Assembly: GCA_049997955.1 (NCBI GenBank)
Contig: JAEBDY010000004.1
Span: forward strand, 372,001-436,000
Direction of reading: 5' to 3'
From: Umezawaea sp049997955
GTDB taxonomy: Bacteria > Actinomycetota > Actinomycetes > Mycobacteriales > Pseudonocardiaceae
Length of the DNA stretch: 64,000 nucleotides
The first letter of the stretch is position 1, and every line of letters starts with the position of its first letter. The notes below the pieces were generated by a model that did no database searches, was not told the origin of the DNA, and saw only the letters and a list, made by a program, of their open reading frames with translations. The position numbers and the translations under genes were made by a program. Positions 33,859-42,107 of this stretch are shown here, piece by piece.

Positions 33859-35085
33859 ATGTCCCGGATGACCGCCGCGGTAGCAGCACTCGTCCTGACG
33901 AGCACGATCGGAGTTCCTGGCCACGCGATCGCGGAGGTCTCCCCAGGGCGTGCGCAGACGTTCTGGCTGCACCTGGACAGCTCGCCGATCAGCGACGAAA
34001 AGATCATCAAACACGCGAAAAAACTGTCCTACGTCGTGCTCAACGCGTGGGAAGGCGGTCTTTCGGCCAAGTTCAAGAAGGCGAATCCGGCCATCAAGGT
34101 GTTCGTCTACAAAGACCTGTCTTCGACACGGAGTTACGCGTGCCGGAAGGGGGTGGACGACAAGCACATCCCCACCGGGATCGGGTACTGCGAGGCGCAG
34201 AAGTCGCATCCCGAATGGTTCCTGACCGACACGCGGGGGAAGCGGTTCGAGTACAGCGGTTACGCGGGCCACTGGCAGATGGACGTGGGCAACGCCGCTT
34301 ACCAGCGGAAGTGGGGCGACAACGTCATCGCCAGCGCGAAAGCCGGTGGGTTCGACGGTGTGCTGATGGACAACGCGCTGTTCGGCTGCGACACCTACCA
34401 CATCGGCCGGTGCCCGAAGGCCTACCCGACCAACCAGGCGTTCCAGACGGCGTACAAGTCCATGCTCGCGAACCTGCGGCCGCGCTTCGTCGCCGCGGGC
34501 ATCCTGACGGTGGCCAACCTGGCGAACGCCCGCCTGCACCCCGGCACCTGGGACGCGTACACCGAGAACCTCGACGGCGGCTTCGACGAGTGGTGGCTGG
34601 CGTTCAGCGGGACCGACCTGCTGCCCGAGGGCGCGGACGGGTGGAGCGCGCAGGCGAAGCAGATCGCCTCGAACGAGGCGCGGGGCAAGATCACCTGGGT
34701 GCAGCCGCACCTCTCCCCCGGCGACAACCAGGCGTTCCGGTACGCGCTCGCCAGCTACTTCATGGTCCAGGGCGGCAAGAGCGCCATCGCGGAGACGGTC
34801 GGCACGGACAACTACGGTGAACCCGCGCCGTCGCGCCCCGAGTACGCGTGGAACCTGGGCAAGCCGATCGGGCCGTACAAGAGCGTCGGCAAGAACCTGC
34901 TCCGCCGCGACTTCGCGTGCGGCTCGGTCGTGGTGAACACCAATCGGCCGGGCGGCGGGCCGCTGAAGGTCGACCTGGGCAAGACGTACTCCGACGAGCA
35001 GGGCTCCTCGGTGGTGACGATCTCGCTGGGCGGCACGTTCGGCTCGGTCCTGCGCAAGCCCTGCTTCACCAAGTCGGGCGAGTGA
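33859..35085 (+). CDS. Secreted glycoside-hydrolase-like TIM-barrel protein (GHL15/GH114-type)
   Basis: A 408-residue exported protein with a signal peptide (MTAAVAALVLTSTIGVPGHA) and a GAAGGAG ribosome site. The mature part looks like a TIM barrel of the hypothetical glycosyl hydrolase class: YVVLNAWEGGLSAKFKKANP, KVFVYKDLSSTRSYAC, then the strand GGFDGVLMDNALFGCD with an Asp at the usual catalytic position, and TENLDGGFDEWWLAFSG. Cysteines at YACRKG, IGYCEAQ, LFGCDT and GRCPKA could form two disulfides. The C-terminal 100 residues form a beta-sandwich. The substrate is unknown; a spore-coat or galactosaminoglycan-type polymer is possible. Confidence 0.78.
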   Translation: MSRMTAAVAALVLTSTIGVPGHAIAEVSPGRAQTFWLHLDSSPISDEKIIKHAKKLSYVVLNAWEGGLSAKFKKANPAIKVFVYKDLSSTRSYACRKGVDDKHIPTGIGYCEAQKSHPEWFLTDTRGKRFEYSGYAGHWQMDVGNAAYQRKWGDNVIASAKAGGFDGVLMDNALFGCDTYHIGRCPKAYPTNQAFQTAYKSMLANLRPRFVAAGILTVANLANARLHPGTWDAYTENLDGGFDEWWLAFSGTDLLPEGADGWSAQAKQIASNEARGKITWVQPHLSPGDNQAFRYALASYFMVQGGKSAIAETVGTDNYGEPAPSRPEYAWNLGKPIGPYKSVGKNLLRRDFACGSVVVNTNRPGGGPLKVDLGKTYSDEQGSSVVTISLGGTFGSVLRKPCFTKSGE

Positions 35086-35094
35086 CGCCCGGGC

Positions 35095-35502
35095 TCACAC
35101 GACGAGCGTCTGCCCGGTGATGTCGCGGGCATCGGGTCCGAGCAGGAACAGCACGGTCCCCGCGATCTCCGTCGGGTCGATCAGCGCCCCGTCTGCGGCG
35201 GCCGCGGAGGTGTGGCGGAGTACTGGTTCTTGTCCGGCACCCCCATCATCGTGCGGCTGCCGATCAGCACGACCCGCGGGCCGGCGCACGAACACGCCGC
35301 CGGTCCCGGTGGCCGGAACCAGGACGTGGTCGGACCCCAGGTGCGGCCGCCGTCGGCGGAGATCCGCCGGCGCACCTGGGACGTGTCCTGGTTGCCCGCG
35401 AGCAGCGTGGTCCTGCGACGCGGGCGCGGGCAGCATCGCGTCCGGCCGCTCCGGGTCGTCGGCGCGGCGCCGCAGGACGCCGTCGACGACCCGCACCGTC
35501 AC
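35095..35502 (-). pseudogene. Chimeric relic: sialidase-like (BNR) fragment fused to an SDR C-terminus
   Basis: The frame from GTG 35502, overlapping the aldolase stop as GTGA, begins MTVRVVDGVLRRRADDPERP, like the front of a BNR/sialidase-like protein. Continuity then moves to another minus-strand frame encoding TLLAGNQDTSQ and the Asp-box ISADGGRTWGP (35181-35430 region), then GPRVVLIGSRTMMG. The final 30 codons return to the first frame and read ALIDPTEIAGTVLFLLGPDA and DITGQTLVV, the classic tail of an SDR. Two genes have thus been shortened, frameshifted and joined. Functional product is unlikely. Confidence 0.7.
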
Positions 35503-36266
35503 AACTCGCCCTGCGACGCGACGAGGTGGGCGGAGGCGGAGTCCTCCAGGTGGGTCAGGTCAGAGGAGATCGACGCGAACGTGTACCCCTCGGCCAGGCG
35601 CTTCGCCGCCGTGGTGCCGTCCACGGTGTGGATGCCCGCCGCGATGCCCGCCGCGGCGGCGGCCTCGCGAACGCGGGTCAGCGCCGCCTCGAACTCGGTG
35701 GCCAGGGCCGGGTCGCCGGGGTAGGCGCCGCCGAGGGCCAGCATCAGGTCCGAAGGGCCGACGTACACGCCGTCCAGGCCTGGCGTCGCGCAGATCTCCT
35801 CCACGTTCGCCAAGCCGAGGGCGGTCTCGATCATCACCAGCACGACCGTCGCGGCGTTGGCGTCGGCCGGGGTCGGGCCGATGCGCAGCGCGGACCGCAT
35901 GGGCCCGTAGGACCTCTTGCCCTCCGGACCGTACTTCGCCGCGGTCACGGCGGCCGCGGCGTCGGCCGCCGTGTCGACCAGCGGCACGATCACGCCGCCG
36001 GCTCCCGCGTCGAGCGCACGGCCGATGGGCGTGGGGTTGTTGGCCTCCACCCGCACCAGGCCGGTGGACGTGCCTCCCGCGTCGATCGCGGTCAGCCCGG
36101 ACAGCAGGCCCGAGTAGCCGAGCAGCCCGTGCTGGACGTCGAGGCACACGTAGTCGTAGCCGAGCCGGGCGATCCGCTCGGTCGCCACGGGCGCGTCCAG
36201 GACGCACCAGTAGCCGATCGCCCGGTCACGGGCGCGGATCTTGCGGGCGAACTCGCTCGCGGACAT
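35499..36266 (-). CDS. HpcH/HpaI-family aldolase
   Basis: A 255-residue metal-dependent class II aldolase of the 2-keto-3-deoxy-sugar-acid/HpcH type. The catalytic His is in CLDVQHGLLGY, an Arg in RVEANNPTPIGRALDAG, the metal-binding Glu in VLVMIETALGLANVEEI and the Asp in GVYVGPSDL. ATG 36266 has an excellent GGAGGAG ribosome site. Relics of an aldo/keto reductase upstream and of sialidase-like and SDR genes downstream show it is the last intact member of a larger sugar-acid operon. It would cleave a 2-keto-3-deoxy acid into pyruvate and an aldehyde. Confidence 0.9.
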   Translation of the reverse strand: MSASEFARKIRARDRAIGYWCVLDAPVATERIARLGYDYVCLDVQHGLLGYSGLLSGLTAIDAGGTSTGLVRVEANNPTPIGRALDAGAGGVIVPLVDTAADAAAAVTAAKYGPEGKRSYGPMRSALRIGPTPADANAATVVLVMIETALGLANVEEICATPGLDGVYVGPSDLMLALGGAYPGDPALATEFEAALTRVREAAAAAGIAAGIHTVDGTTAAKRLAEGYTFASISSDLTHLEDSASAHLVASQGEL

Positions 36267-36286
36267 TCCCACTCCTCCAGGGTCGT

Positions 36287-36420
36287 TCAGCGGTTGCGGG
36301 CGGCATGGGACCGCGCAGCGCGGCCACGACCTCGTCGCACGCGGCCCGCACGTCGGCGGGCAGCGGTCCGGCCGAGGCGGCCTCGACGTCGGCGACGAGG
36401 TGTTCGACGCGGCACCCGCC
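36287..36420 (-). pseudogene. C-terminal relic resembling an aldo/keto reductase
   Basis: The minus-strand codons RVEHLVADVEAASAGPLPAD then ACDEVVAALRGP look like the final helices of an aldo/keto reductase. Near the end the reading shifts, and a neighbouring frame gives the expected RNR-stop ending at 36287. No catalytic barrel remains upstream, so this is a stump left by deletion. It sits directly before the aldolase in the same direction, suggesting a former operon. Confidence 0.5.
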
Positions 36421-36616
36421 CCGCAGCGACGATCCCACGTCCGAGGTCTTCGTGCCGGCGCACGCCGAGAAGCTCGGCCGCGGCCCGTTCCACCCCTGGG
36501 TCCGCGTGCCGTCCCGCTGGACGCTGGTCACCGACGACAGCGCCGACTCACGACTGGTCGACGAGTTCACCGCCCGCGGCGCGCAGGTGATCACCGTGAA
36601 CCCGGATCAGACCTGA
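36421..36616 (+). pseudogene. C-terminal coding fragment of unknown gene
   Basis: About 60 codons ending at TGA 36616 have coding-like composition: DPTSEVFVPAHAEKLGRG, PFHPWVRVPSRWTLVTDDSA, then FTARGAQVITVNPD. They abut the aldo/keto reductase stump on the opposite strand at about 36420 with no start of their own. I do not recognise the family. A deletion junction between two convergently oriented gene ends would explain both. Confidence 0.4.
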
Positions 36617-36642
36617 AACCACCCGGGAGGACCCTGGACGGC

Positions 36643-37566
36643 ATGACCACTCCCCCCGAGGTGCCCGCGCGGTGGACGACCGCGGCCATGCCCGACCAGA
36701 CCGGACGCACGGTCGTCGTCACCGGCGCGAACAGCGGGCTCGGCTACGAGACGTGCAAGGCGTTCGCGGAACGCGGAGCGACCGTGGTCATGGCCGTCCG
36801 CGACGAGGAGCGCGGCCGCGCGGCCCGTGACCGGCTGGGCGGTCGCGGGCTCGACGTGGTCCGCCTCGACCTGGCAGACCTCGACTCGGTGCGGGTGTTC
36901 GCGGCCGAACTGGTGGGCCGCGGTGTGCCGATCGACGTGCTGGTGAACAACGCGGGCATCGGCATGCCCGCCCGTTCGCTGACCGCGCAGGGGTTCGAGT
37001 CGCAGTTCGGGGTGCACCACCTCGGGCACTTCGCGCTGACAGGTCTGCTGCTGCCGTTGCTGCGGCGCTCCGCCGACGCGCGCGTGGTGACGGTCAGCTC
37101 GCACGCCTACCGGGACGGGTCGATCGACTTCGACGACCTGACCGGGGAGCGGTCGTACCGGGCGTCCCGGTTCTACCAGCGGTCGAAGTTCGCCAACGTC
37201 GTGTTCGCGCTGGACCTGGACCGCAGGCTGCGCGCGGCCGGGGTGCCCGTGACGAGCGTGGCGGCCCATCCCGGTTTCGCGTCCACGAACCTGCCGTCGT
37301 CCGGCGGCGGCGGGCTGGTCGGCCTGCTGCTGCGGCTGGGGAACGCGCTGGCGCAGCCCGCCGCGCACGGCGCGTGGAGCCAGCTGTACGCCGCCGCCGC
37401 GCCGGGCGTCGAGGGCGGGCGGTTCTACGGGCCGGGTGGGCGCAGCGGGATGCGCGGTCACCCGGCGCTGCTGCGGCCGGTCGCGTCGGCCACCGACCCC
37501 GAGACCGCCCGGCGGTTGTGGCGGGTGTCGACCGATCTCACCGGGGTGGCGTACGACTTCTCCTGA
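36643..37566 (+). CDS. SDR oxidoreductase, retinol-dehydrogenase-like
   Basis: A 307-residue NAD(P)-dependent dehydrogenase. It has the cofactor loop VTGANSGLGYETCKAF, Arg in AVRDEERG (NADP preference), Asp in RLDLADLDSV, NNAGIG, the catalytic Ser in VVTVSSHAY and YQRSKFAN (Tyr/Lys pair). The tail PGFASTNLPSS is the usual substrate-loop region. This pattern matches the atypical retinol/light-dependent protochlorophyllide reductase-like SDRs common in actinomycetes. ATG 36643 has GGGAGG upstream. The gene has no operon partner. Confidence 0.93.
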   Translation: MTTPPEVPARWTTAAMPDQTGRTVVVTGANSGLGYETCKAFAERGATVVMAVRDEERGRAARDRLGGRGLDVVRLDLADLDSVRVFAAELVGRGVPIDVLVNNAGIGMPARSLTAQGFESQFGVHHLGHFALTGLLLPLLRRSADARVVTVSSHAYRDGSIDFDDLTGERSYRASRFYQRSKFANVVFALDLDRRLRAAGVPVTSVAAHPGFASTNLPSSGGGGLVGLLLRLGNALAQPAAHGAWSQLYAAAAPGVEGGRFYGPGGRSGMRGHPALLRPVASATDPETARRLWRVSTDLTGVAYDFS

Positions 37567-37999
37567 CCGCTGTCGGAACAGCTCCGGGCAGTGCGGCAGG
37601 TGGTCCGGCCGGGAACGCGGCGGACAGCGCGGCGACCGAGCCCCCGGTGTGCTCGCGCACGCGGTCTGCTCGGGCGAGCACGCTCGATCGACCCGTCGGA
37701 CGCCCGGAGGATCACGAACGCCTCGGCCGCCGGGGTCCGGTCGTACTCCGGGACGTGCTCGACGCGCTCGGGCCGCTCCTCGTCCATGTTCGGTGGGGAA
37801 CGCACCCGCGAGGACACGGCGCAGCGGCACGACGTCCTCCTGGGTCAGAACACGGACTGTGGAAGGTTCGTCACCATTGGCTGTTCCTTCAAGCCGTTGA
37901 CCACGGGAAACACAGCGAAGGCGCCTGACTTCACGCGCTGTGACATCTCTTTCGGCGGATCACTTCCCTGATCGACGAACCTGGACGAGGCTGGGCACC
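37567..37999. other. 433-bp intergenic region, probably decayed coding DNA
   Basis: GC-rich sequence with fragmentary minus-strand frames (for example MDEERPERVEHVPEYDR, then AFVILRASDGS) that change frame several times. It reads like a degraded gene, but no family can be named. The last 60 bases form the leader of the aminotransferase gene. No RNA gene or repeat was seen. Confidence 0.4.
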
Positions 38000-39214
38000 A
38001 TGACCTTCGACATCGCCGCCATCCGCTCCCGGTTCCCCGCCCTGCACGACGGGTACGCGTACCTCGACGGCGCCGCGGGCACGCAGTCCCCGACCGCCGT
38101 GATCGACGCCATCGCGTCGGCGTACCGGCTGGGCATCGGCAACGTCGGCGGCCCCTTCCCCGCCAGCGCGCGGTCGACGGCCATCCTCGCCGAGGCCCGG
38201 CAGGCGGTGGCGGACCTGGTGGGCGGCGACGCGTCCGGGGTCGTGTTCGGACCGAACAGCACGACGCTGGTGTACCGCTTCGCCCACACCCTGGCCGCGA
38301 CGTGGCGGGAGGGTGACGAGATCGTCCTGTCCAGGCTCGACCACGACGCGAACGTCCGGCCGTGGGTGCAGGCGGCGGCCCACGCCGGCGCCGTCGTGCG
38401 GTGGGCGGAGGTCGACGTCGACACCGGCGAGCTACCGGTGGAGCAGTACGACGACCTGCTCGGCGACCGGACCCGGCTGGTGGCCGTGACGGCGGCGAGC
38501 AACATCCTCGGCACCCGGCCGGACGTCGCCGCGATCACCGCGAAGGCGCACGCCGTGGGCGCGCTGACGTTCGTCGACGGCGTCCACTCGACCCCGCACG
38601 ACCTGCCGGACGTGCGGGAGCTCGGAGCCGACTTCTTCGTCACCAGCGCGTACAAGTGGGCGGGCCCGCACATCGGCGCGCTCATCGCGGACCCGGCGCT
38701 GCTGGACACCCTGCACCCGGAGAAGCTGCTGCCGTCCCCCGACCGCGTGCCGGAGCGGTTCGAGACGGGCACCGCGCCGTTCGCCGACCTGGCGGGCGTC
38801 ACGGCCGCGGTGGAGCACCTGGCCGGGTTGGCGCTCCCCCTGCCCTCGCTCTCCCGCCGCGACCGGCTGCGGGTGTCGATGGAGGCGGTCGGGAAGCACG
38901 AGCAGGACCTGCTCGAGGTCATGCTGGGCGGGCTCGGCGGCCTGCCCGACGTCACGCTGTACGGCAAGCCCGCCCGGCGGACGGCCATCGCGTACTTCCG
39001 CGTCGCGGGCCACACGCCCGCCGAGGTCGCCGAGCACCTGGCGCTGTGCGGGGTCAACGTGTGGCACGGCCACAGCTACGCGTGGGAGCTGACCGGGGCG
39101 CTCGGGATCCGGGACTCCGGCGGCGCCGTGCGGGCGGGGTTGGCGCACTACAACGACCGCGACGACGTCGACCGCCTCCTCACGGCCGTGGCCGAGCTGC
39201 CCAAGGCCGGGTGA
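38000..39214 (+). CDS. Class V aminotransferase, cysteine-desulfurase-like
   Basis: A 404-residue PLP enzyme of the cysteine desulfurase-like family (TIGR01976 type). Visible features are YLDGAAGTQSPTAVIDA at the N-terminus, GPNSTTLVYRFAHTLA near the cofactor phosphate, the Asp/His pair in FVDGVHSTPHDLPD, and the PLP lysine in SAYKWAGPHIG. There is no cysteine-containing mobile loop characteristic of IscS or SufS, so sulfur delivery is uncertain. ATG 38000 is preferred to ATG 37940 because FDIAAIRSRFPAL is the usual family start. Adjacent genes are unrelated. Confidence 0.92.
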   Translation: MTFDIAAIRSRFPALHDGYAYLDGAAGTQSPTAVIDAIASAYRLGIGNVGGPFPASARSTAILAEARQAVADLVGGDASGVVFGPNSTTLVYRFAHTLAATWREGDEIVLSRLDHDANVRPWVQAAAHAGAVVRWAEVDVDTGELPVEQYDDLLGDRTRLVAVTAASNILGTRPDVAAITAKAHAVGALTFVDGVHSTPHDLPDVRELGADFFVTSAYKWAGPHIGALIADPALLDTLHPEKLLPSPDRVPERFETGTAPFADLAGVTAAVEHLAGLALPLPSLSRRDRLRVSMEAVGKHEQDLLEVMLGGLGGLPDVTLYGKPARRTAIAYFRVAGHTPAEVAEHLALCGVNVWHGHSYAWELTGALGIRDSGGAVRAGLAHYNDRDDVDRLLTAVAELPKAG

Positions 39215-39225
39215 CCCGCGCGCGA

Positions 39226-40881
39226 TCAGTTCGCGGGGTAGACGAAGCCCTCGTCCCGGATGAACCGGTAGCCGACGCTCGTCTGGTCCTCCGCGCACTT
39301 GTCGGTCGCGCAGGTGGCGTTGTCCTCGCGGCCGTCGTGCCAGAACAGCCGCAACGGCACCGTGCCGCCGCGCCGCGCGCTGTAGACGAAGCCCTCGTCC
39401 CGGACGAAGGTGTACCCGGCCAACCCCTGCTCGTCGACGCACGCACGGGTCCCGCACGTGACGATGTCGCCGCGAGCCTCGTTCCGGTAGGTCTTCAGCG
39501 GTACCGCGCCGTCCTCGCGGGTGGCGAGCACGCGGCCCTCCAGGCTGGCGGGGGCGTACTTGGCGCGGTCGCGCCCCAGGCACTCCTCGGAGGTGCAGGT
39601 GGCGTTGTCCTGCGCTTCGCCGTTCCAGTACAGCAGGAGGTCCTTCCGGGCTGGGGCCTTGGTCGTGGACGTCGTGGGCGACGGCTTGGCCGACGTCGAG
39701 GTCGGCGCGGAACCGGTCGCGGGAGCCGAGGTCTTGCTGCTCGACGACTCCGCCGTGCCACCGCTCGCGGTCGCGGAGAACGGCCACTTCTGCCAGGCGA
39801 CCGCCGCTCCGGCCAGCAGCCCGACGACGGCCACCACCGCGACGGCCACCAGTGCCCAGCGCGGGCCCCTGCGCGCGGGTGGCGGTGTCGCGACGGGGTA
39901 GCCCGCCAGGGACTCGCCGGCGGCGAAGATCGAGGTCGGCTGCGGCCGGGGCACGACGACGCGCGCCACCCGTTCGGTCGGCGGCTCGTCCCTCGGCCCA
40001 CCGGGCAGGAACCGGGAGACCTCGGCGCGCTGGTCGTCGATCATCCGGTGGACGGCGGGCAGCCAGGGCCGCACCGACGGCGGCACCGGGTGCGCCAGGT
40101 CGAGGACCTGGTCGGGACCGGGGCGCTTGCCCGGGTCCTTCGCCAGGCACCGCTCCACGATCAGGCGCACCCGCGGCGGGAGCCCCGAGAGGTCGGGTCG
40201 GACGTTCACCACGTTGTTCAGGGTCTGCAACGTGGACGCGCCGGTGAACGGGCTCCGCCCCGTGCACGCGGCGGCCAGCACCGCGCCCAGCGAGAACACG
40301 TCGCTGGTCGGGCCGAGCGGCCGGGATTCGGCCTGCTCCGGCGACATGAAGCCCGGCGAGCCGATCATCGAGCCCGTGTGGGTGAGGTGGCCGCCGGGAT
40401 CGTCCACGGCCTTGGCGATACCGAAGTCGATCACGCGGAGGCCGTCGTCGGTCAGCAGCACGTTGGAGGGCTTGAGGTCCCGGTGGACCAGGCCGACCCG
40501 GTGGATCTCCATCAACGCCGTCGCCAGTCCGGCCGCCAGGCGCAGCGCCGACTCCTCCGGCAGCGGCCCCGCCACCGCCACGGCCTCCTGCAACGAGGGG
40601 CCCGGCACGAACACGGACGCCAGCCACGGCACGTCCACGTCGGCGTCGACCACGGCGGCGGTGTAGGCGCCGGAGACCCGTCGGGACGCCTCGACCTCGC
40701 GGCCGAAGCGGGCGCGGAACTCCTCGTCCCCGACGAGCGCGGCGCTGACCAGCTTGACCGCGACCAGCCGTCCGTCAGGACCCGATCCCAGCAGCACGCG
40801 GCCCATGCCGCCCCGGCCCAGTTCTGCCAGGATCCGGTACCGACCGATCGTGGTCGGGTCGGACGGTCCGAGCGGCTTCAC
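39226..40881 (-). CDS. Receptor-type Ser/Thr protein kinase with triple-repeat cysteine ectodomain
   Basis: A 551-residue one-pass kinase. GTG 40881 is chosen because AAGGGG precedes it well spaced. Residues 14-270 are a Hanks-type kinase: GRGGMGRV glycine loop, VAVKLV lysine (43), HRDLKPSN (133-140), DFGIAK (152-157), and a Thr/Ser-rich activation loop THTGSMIGSPGF. Residues 300-340 are a Pro-rich juxtamembrane, 341-364 the membrane helix, and 370-415 a Ser/Thr linker. The exterior (416-551) holds three units of about 45 residues with paired cysteines (ATCTSEEC, VTCGTRAC, ATCATDKC) and the motif (Y)xFxRDEGFVY. It is not a PASTA or NHL domain. Likely senses an extracellular ligand. Confidence 0.92.
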   Translation of the reverse strand: MKPLGPSDPTTIGRYRILAELGRGGMGRVLLGSGPDGRLVAVKLVSAALVGDEEFRARFGREVEASRRVSGAYTAAVVDADVDVPWLASVFVPGPSLQEAVAVAGPLPEESALRLAAGLATALMEIHRVGLVHRDLKPSNVLLTDDGLRVIDFGIAKAVDDPGGHLTHTGSMIGSPGFMSPEQAESRPLGPTSDVFSLGAVLAAACTGRSPFTGASTLQTLNNVVNVRPDLSGLPPRVRLIVERCLAKDPGKRPGPDQVLDLAHPVPPSVRPWLPAVHRMIDDQRAEVSRFLPGGPRDEPPTERVARVVVPRPQPTSIFAAGESLAGYPVATPPPARRGPRWALVAVAVVAVVGLLAGAAVAWQKWPFSATASGGTAESSSSKTSAPATGSAPTSTSAKPSPTTSTTKAPARKDLLLYWNGEAQDNATCTSEECLGRDRAKYAPASLEGRVLATREDGAVPLKTYRNEARGDIVTCGTRACVDEQGLAGYTFVRDEGFVYSARRGGTVPLRLFWHDGREDNATCATDKCAEDQTSVGYRFIRDEGFVYPAN

Positions 40882-41102
40882 GGCAACCCCTTCGAGAAGG
40901 TCGGCTGGTGCCGCGGATCCGGGCGGTCCAGCGATCATCTCGCGGAACGCGCTCCGGCGAGATCGTGCGCCATCCTACGGACGATCAGCGGTGCCACCGC
41001 GCCGGAGCGGTCGGGATCACCCCTGGCCGTAGACCGGGTGGTCTCCGAGAACGTCCACGAAGGACTCCAGGACGTGTGCGCACTTGGCCGTGGAGCGGTG
41101 CA

Positions 41103-41140
41103 CGTGGCAGGACGTCGACCGAGGTCGACGTCCTGCCACG
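41103..41140 (-). terminator. Perfect 18-bp terminator hairpin
   Basis: CGTGGCAGGACGTCGACC and its exact complement are separated by only GA. It lies 15 bases past the stop of the minus-strand DUF3040 gene and upstream of the kinase start, isolating the two. The rest of 40882-41154 shows no gene. Confidence 0.75.
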
Positions 41141-41154
41141 CCACGGGACCGGCG

Positions 41155-41457
41155 TCAGCCCGCCCGTTCTTCCCGCCACTTGAGGAGGGCCCGCCAGGCC
41201 ACCAGCACGGGCATGCTCGCTGTGACCACCGCGCCCAGCGCCACGATGATCACCGAGGACCACCACACGCCCAGGACGATCGTGGCCAGGCCGACCACGT
41301 AGGTCGCCAGCAGCACCAGGACGTCCCCGACCGCACGAGGCACGGCGGGCCTTCGGCCGTTCAGCTTCCGCACCGTGGAGGCGAACCGGGGATCGCCTTC
41401 GGTCAGCCCCCGTTCGATCTCCGCGAGTTGCCGTATCTCCTGATCGCGCAACGCCAC
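41155..41457 (-). CDS. DUF3040 small membrane protein
   Basis: A 100-residue protein starting MALRDQEIRQLAEIERGL, then EGDPRFASTVRKL. This acidic N-terminal helix is the signature of DUF3040, widespread in actinomycetes. Two membrane helices follow (AVGDVLVLLATYVVGLATIV and VIIVALGAVVTASMPVLVA). Its role is unknown. It is monocistronic, and the terminator is 15 bp downstream. Confidence 0.88.
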   Translation of the reverse strand: MALRDQEIRQLAEIERGLTEGDPRFASTVRKLNGRRPAVPRAVGDVLVLLATYVVGLATIVLGVWWSSVIIVALGAVVTASMPVLVAWRALLKWREERAG

Positions 41458-41606
41458 TCGTCAGCCACCTCCGCGCTGTGCCCGCTAGGGACTCGGGCCC
41501 CGACCAAACCCAGTATTACCCACGATCCGGCGGGTGGCCACGAAATCCATCCCGGCAGTCCACCGGTCCAGACCAATACGGGCCCGAACTCCCCTACCCT
41601 GGGCGC

Positions 41607-42095
41607 GTGGCGAAGATCCTGATCACGGGGATGTCGGGCACCGGCAAGTCGACCGCCCTGCGGGTCCTCGCCACGCTCGGGCACCGGACGGTCGACACCG
41701 ACGACGACCGGTGGAGCCGCTGGGTCACCGGAGCGGACGGCTCGCGCGACTGGGTCTGGCGGGAAGACGCCATGACCGGGCTCCTCACCGGCCACGGCGA
41801 CGGCGCCCTCTTCGTCGCCGGGTGCAAGACCAACCAGGGCGCGTTCTACCCGCTGTTCGACCACGTCGTCCTGCTGAGCGCGCCCGCCGACGTGCTCCTC
41901 GCCCGCATCGCCGCCCGGACCGACAACCCCTACGGCAAGCGGCCGGAGGAACGGGAGGCGGTGCTGCACCACCTCGCCGTCGTGGAGCCGCTGCTCCGGG
42001 CGACCGCCACCGCGGAGGTCGACGCGTCCGCGCCGCTGGAGGAGGTCGTTCGGCGGTTGGCGGACCTCGCCCGTGCGAAGATCCCCCCACGGTGA
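41607..42095 (+). CDS. Small P-loop kinase (shikimate/adenylate-kinase-like)
   Basis: A 162-residue NTPase. Walker A is ITGMSGTGKSTALRVL at residues 5-20, followed by the DTDDDRW acceptor-type motif. A distal arginine-rich lid (ARIAARTDNPYGKRPEER) is like that of shikimate or gluconate kinases. The phosphoryl acceptor is unknown. GTG 41607 is preceded by TACCCT about 10 bases before, with no Shine-Dalgarno, which fits a leaderless transcript. The gene is 12 bp upstream of the GNAT gene and probably co-transcribed with it. Confidence 0.88.
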   Translation: MAKILITGMSGTGKSTALRVLATLGHRTVDTDDDRWSRWVTGADGSRDWVWREDAMTGLLTGHGDGALFVAGCKTNQGAFYPLFDHVVLLSAPADVLLARIAARTDNPYGKRPEEREAVLHHLAVVEPLLRATATAEVDASAPLEEVVRRLADLARAKIPPR

Positions 42096-42107
42096 GCGGG
42101 GGTTCCG

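Noticed and set aside
38362..41622. 1086-codon + frame overlapping the aminotransferase and the kinase
   Set aside because: It is antisense or out of frame to two clearly recognised genes and has only biased composition.
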